From positions 1 to 7,812 of the forward strand of contig CAJKZL010000129.1 in the NCBI GenBank assembly GCA_905204385.1: a stretch of 7,812 bases of DNA, given 5' to 3'. Below the pieces are notes generated by a model. That model was not told the DNA's origin and did no database searches. It saw only the letters and a list, made by a program, of their open reading frames with translations. The DNA is from an uncultured Odoribacter sp. Its GTDB lineage: Bacteria > Bacteroidota > Bacteroidia > Bacteroidales > Marinifilaceae. The position numbers and the translations under genes are program-made. This document shows positions 6,692-7,812 of this stretch, in pieces (position 1 is the stretch's first letter; every line of letters begins with the position of its first letter).

Positions 6692-7546
6692 ATGAATACA
6701 ATCCATCAACTATCTCAATACGCTTTAAGGGAACTAAAAGGTTCGTATCCGGATCGTGAAATCCATAATATCTGTCAAATCATTTTTATGGATCTGTTCC
6801 ATTTTACAAAGATAGACATCCATATCAGAAAAAACGAACATTTGGACGAAAGCTTTTCCGATAAATTTATAGAAATCATACGTCTTTTAAAATCAGGCTC
6901 CCCTCTGCAATACCTGCTGGGAGAAACCGAATTCGGAGGCCTGAAATTCAAGGTCGATCCTTCCACATTGATACCCCGGCCGGAAACGCGGGAGTTAATT
7001 TTATGGGCCGGTTCTTCCTTACAGGGCGGTGAAAAAATTCTCGACATCGGAACCGGCAGCGGGTGCATCGCCATCTGTCTGGCCCATGAATACCCCGGCC
7101 TATCCGTCACCGGGATAGACATTTCTGCAGAGGCTATCGCCACGGCTACAGAGAATGCCCGTCTCAATGAAGCCGCAGTTGAATTTCTGCAGAGGGACAT
7201 CCTCCGTCCCGATCTATACGATTGGCCTTTATACGATCTGATCGTCAGTAATCCTCCTTATGTCAGGGAATCGGAAAAACAAGAGATGCAACCCCAGGTA
7301 GTGAACCATGAACCCTATCAGGCTTTGTTCGTTCCGGACGAGGATCCTTTGCTGTTCTACAAGTCGATAGCTGCTTTCGGCCAACACCGGCTTACTCCCG
7401 GAGGATGGCTTTATGTAGAAATCAACGAAGCATTCGGTGATGAAATAGCCTCACTTCTATCCTCCTACGGATATAGCGAGGTTGAAATAAAAAAAGATAT
7501 CTGCGCTAAAGACAGAATGGCAAGAGGCAGGAAAAGTCAGGTCTGA
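6692..7546 (+). CDS. prmC: Peptide chain release factor N5-glutamine methyltransferase
   Basis: This 284-residue protein matches PrmC (HemK) in length and layout. A helical N-terminal release-factor-binding domain (about 1-75) leads to QYLLGETEFGGLKF (73-86) and IPRPET (94-99). The S-adenosylmethionine fold begins with DIGTGSGCIA at 118-127 and continues with GIDIS (141-145) and the catalytic NPPY at 187-190, which holds the substrate glutamine. PrmC methylates the GGQ glutamine of release factors RF1 and RF2 in the cytoplasm, which improves peptide release. The ATG at 6692 is needed to keep the N-terminal domain, since the next Met is residue 33. No Shine-Dalgarno is possible because the promoter -7 box ends four bases before the ATG. 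The gene is divergent from cls and overlaps the convergent recX remnant by 10 bp. All key motifs are intact. Confidence 0.96.
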   Translation: MNTIHQLSQYALRELKGSYPDREIHNICQIIFMDLFHFTKIDIHIRKNEHLDESFSDKFIEIIRLLKSGSPLQYLLGETEFGGLKFKVDPSTLIPRPETRELILWAGSSLQGGEKILDIGTGSGCIAICLAHEYPGLSVTGIDISAEAIATATENARLNEAAVEFLQRDILRPDLYDWPLYDLIVSNPPYVRESEKQEMQPQVVNHEPYQALFVPDEDPLLFYKSIAAFGQHRLTPGGWLYVEINEAFGDEIASLLSSYGYSEVEIKKDICAKDRMARGRKSQV

Positions 7547-7812
7547 TCCTCATCGTCGGCCGGAAACTCCCCCAACCGGCTCAGGCATTGGCGTACGGTG
7601 TCGTAATCAAATCCTCTCCCCAATGCAAAACGGATCAACCGGGCCATGATTTTATAAGGCTCCTCCTCGGGTAACCTGCGGGCCTATTGCTTCAACAGCT
7701 CCAGACAGCTATCCGTGTACTGCTGTATCCCGATCGAATCCAGGGCATGGGCAATGACTTCGGAACTTATTCCTTTTTGTCGGAGCATCATTGCAATCTT
7801 CTGCTTCCCCCA
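7537..7812 (-). pseudogene. recX: recX, C-terminal part, interrupted by an in-frame TAG
   Basis: The frame enters from the right edge and ends with TGA at 7539-7537. Its 90 sense codons resemble the C-terminal two-thirds of RecX, a small helical protein that limits RecA filaments. WGKQKIAMMLRQKGIS at the start and LIRFALGRGFDYDTVRQCL near the end are characteristic RecX helices. After 42 codons (LELLKQ) a TAG at 7686-7684 interrupts the frame; the match to the family resumes immediately (ARRLPEEEPYK), so there is no frameshift. A lysine would fit the family here, so a single AAG to TAG change explains it. A product ending at the TAG would lack the last three-helix module and is probably non-functional. 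A sequencing error is an equal alternative. The N-terminal part lies outside the window. An automatic annotation may show this as a short gene ending at 7684. Confidence 0.75.

Noticed and set aside
6775..7200. Minus-strand open frame of 141 codons inside prmC
   Set aside because: It covers the conserved N-terminal and SAM-binding part of prmC in antisense, and its product has no recognisable domain.
7684..7686. TAG read as an amino acid through an altered genetic code
   Set aside because: No other gene in the window carries an internal TAG, and one codon is not enough. The cls TAG stop is uninformative, since read-through would add only four residues before TGA. A point mutation or sequencing error is simpler.

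Overview
The window looks like ordinary chromosomal DNA from a Bacteroidota species, most likely of the order Bacteroidales. Three things point there. A perfect Bacteroides-type -7 box (TATCTTTG) lies just upstream of prmC. Ribosome binding sites are weak or absent, and leaders are A-rich. A MurF-alanine racemase fusion, typical of this phylum, is present. Genus cannot be decided from the sequence alone. Genes are tightly packed, and there is no gene-free stretch over 160 bases. I saw no tRNA, rRNA, CRISPR array, insertion sequence or phage gene.

Left block (1-2528): the N-terminal 212 codons of an FAD-dependent glycerol-3-phosphate dehydrogenase (glpD) run leftwards off the edge. Across a 158-bp promoter region, a DeoR/GlpR-type repressor runs rightwards, followed 22 bp later by a D-2-hydroxyacid dehydrogenase. 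The divergent layout suggests that the repressor controls glpD and its own operon in response to a phosphorylated polyol or sugar. The dehydrogenase is the least predictable member. An 18-bp perfect inverted repeat separates this operon from the convergent block to its right.

Middle block (2617-6594, minus strand): a cardiolipin synthase (cls) is followed by a fused MurF/alanine racemase. Both serve the cell envelope, in phospholipid and peptidoglycan synthesis. A 75-bp gap separates them, so they may be co-transcribed.

Right block (6692-7812): prmC, the release-factor glutamine methyltransferase, is divergent from cls. Its promoter sits so close to the ATG that the mRNA may be leaderless. 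The C-terminal part of a recX gene converges on prmC and overlaps it by 10 bp. The recX reading frame is broken by an in-frame TAG, so it appears to be a nonsense-mutated or truncated copy.

No clearly undescribed system is visible. The points most worth a second look are the recX nonsense codon, the near-leaderless prmC start, the long hairpin without a U-tract, and the pairing of a 2-hydroxyacid dehydrogenase with a GlpR/GlpD-like pair.
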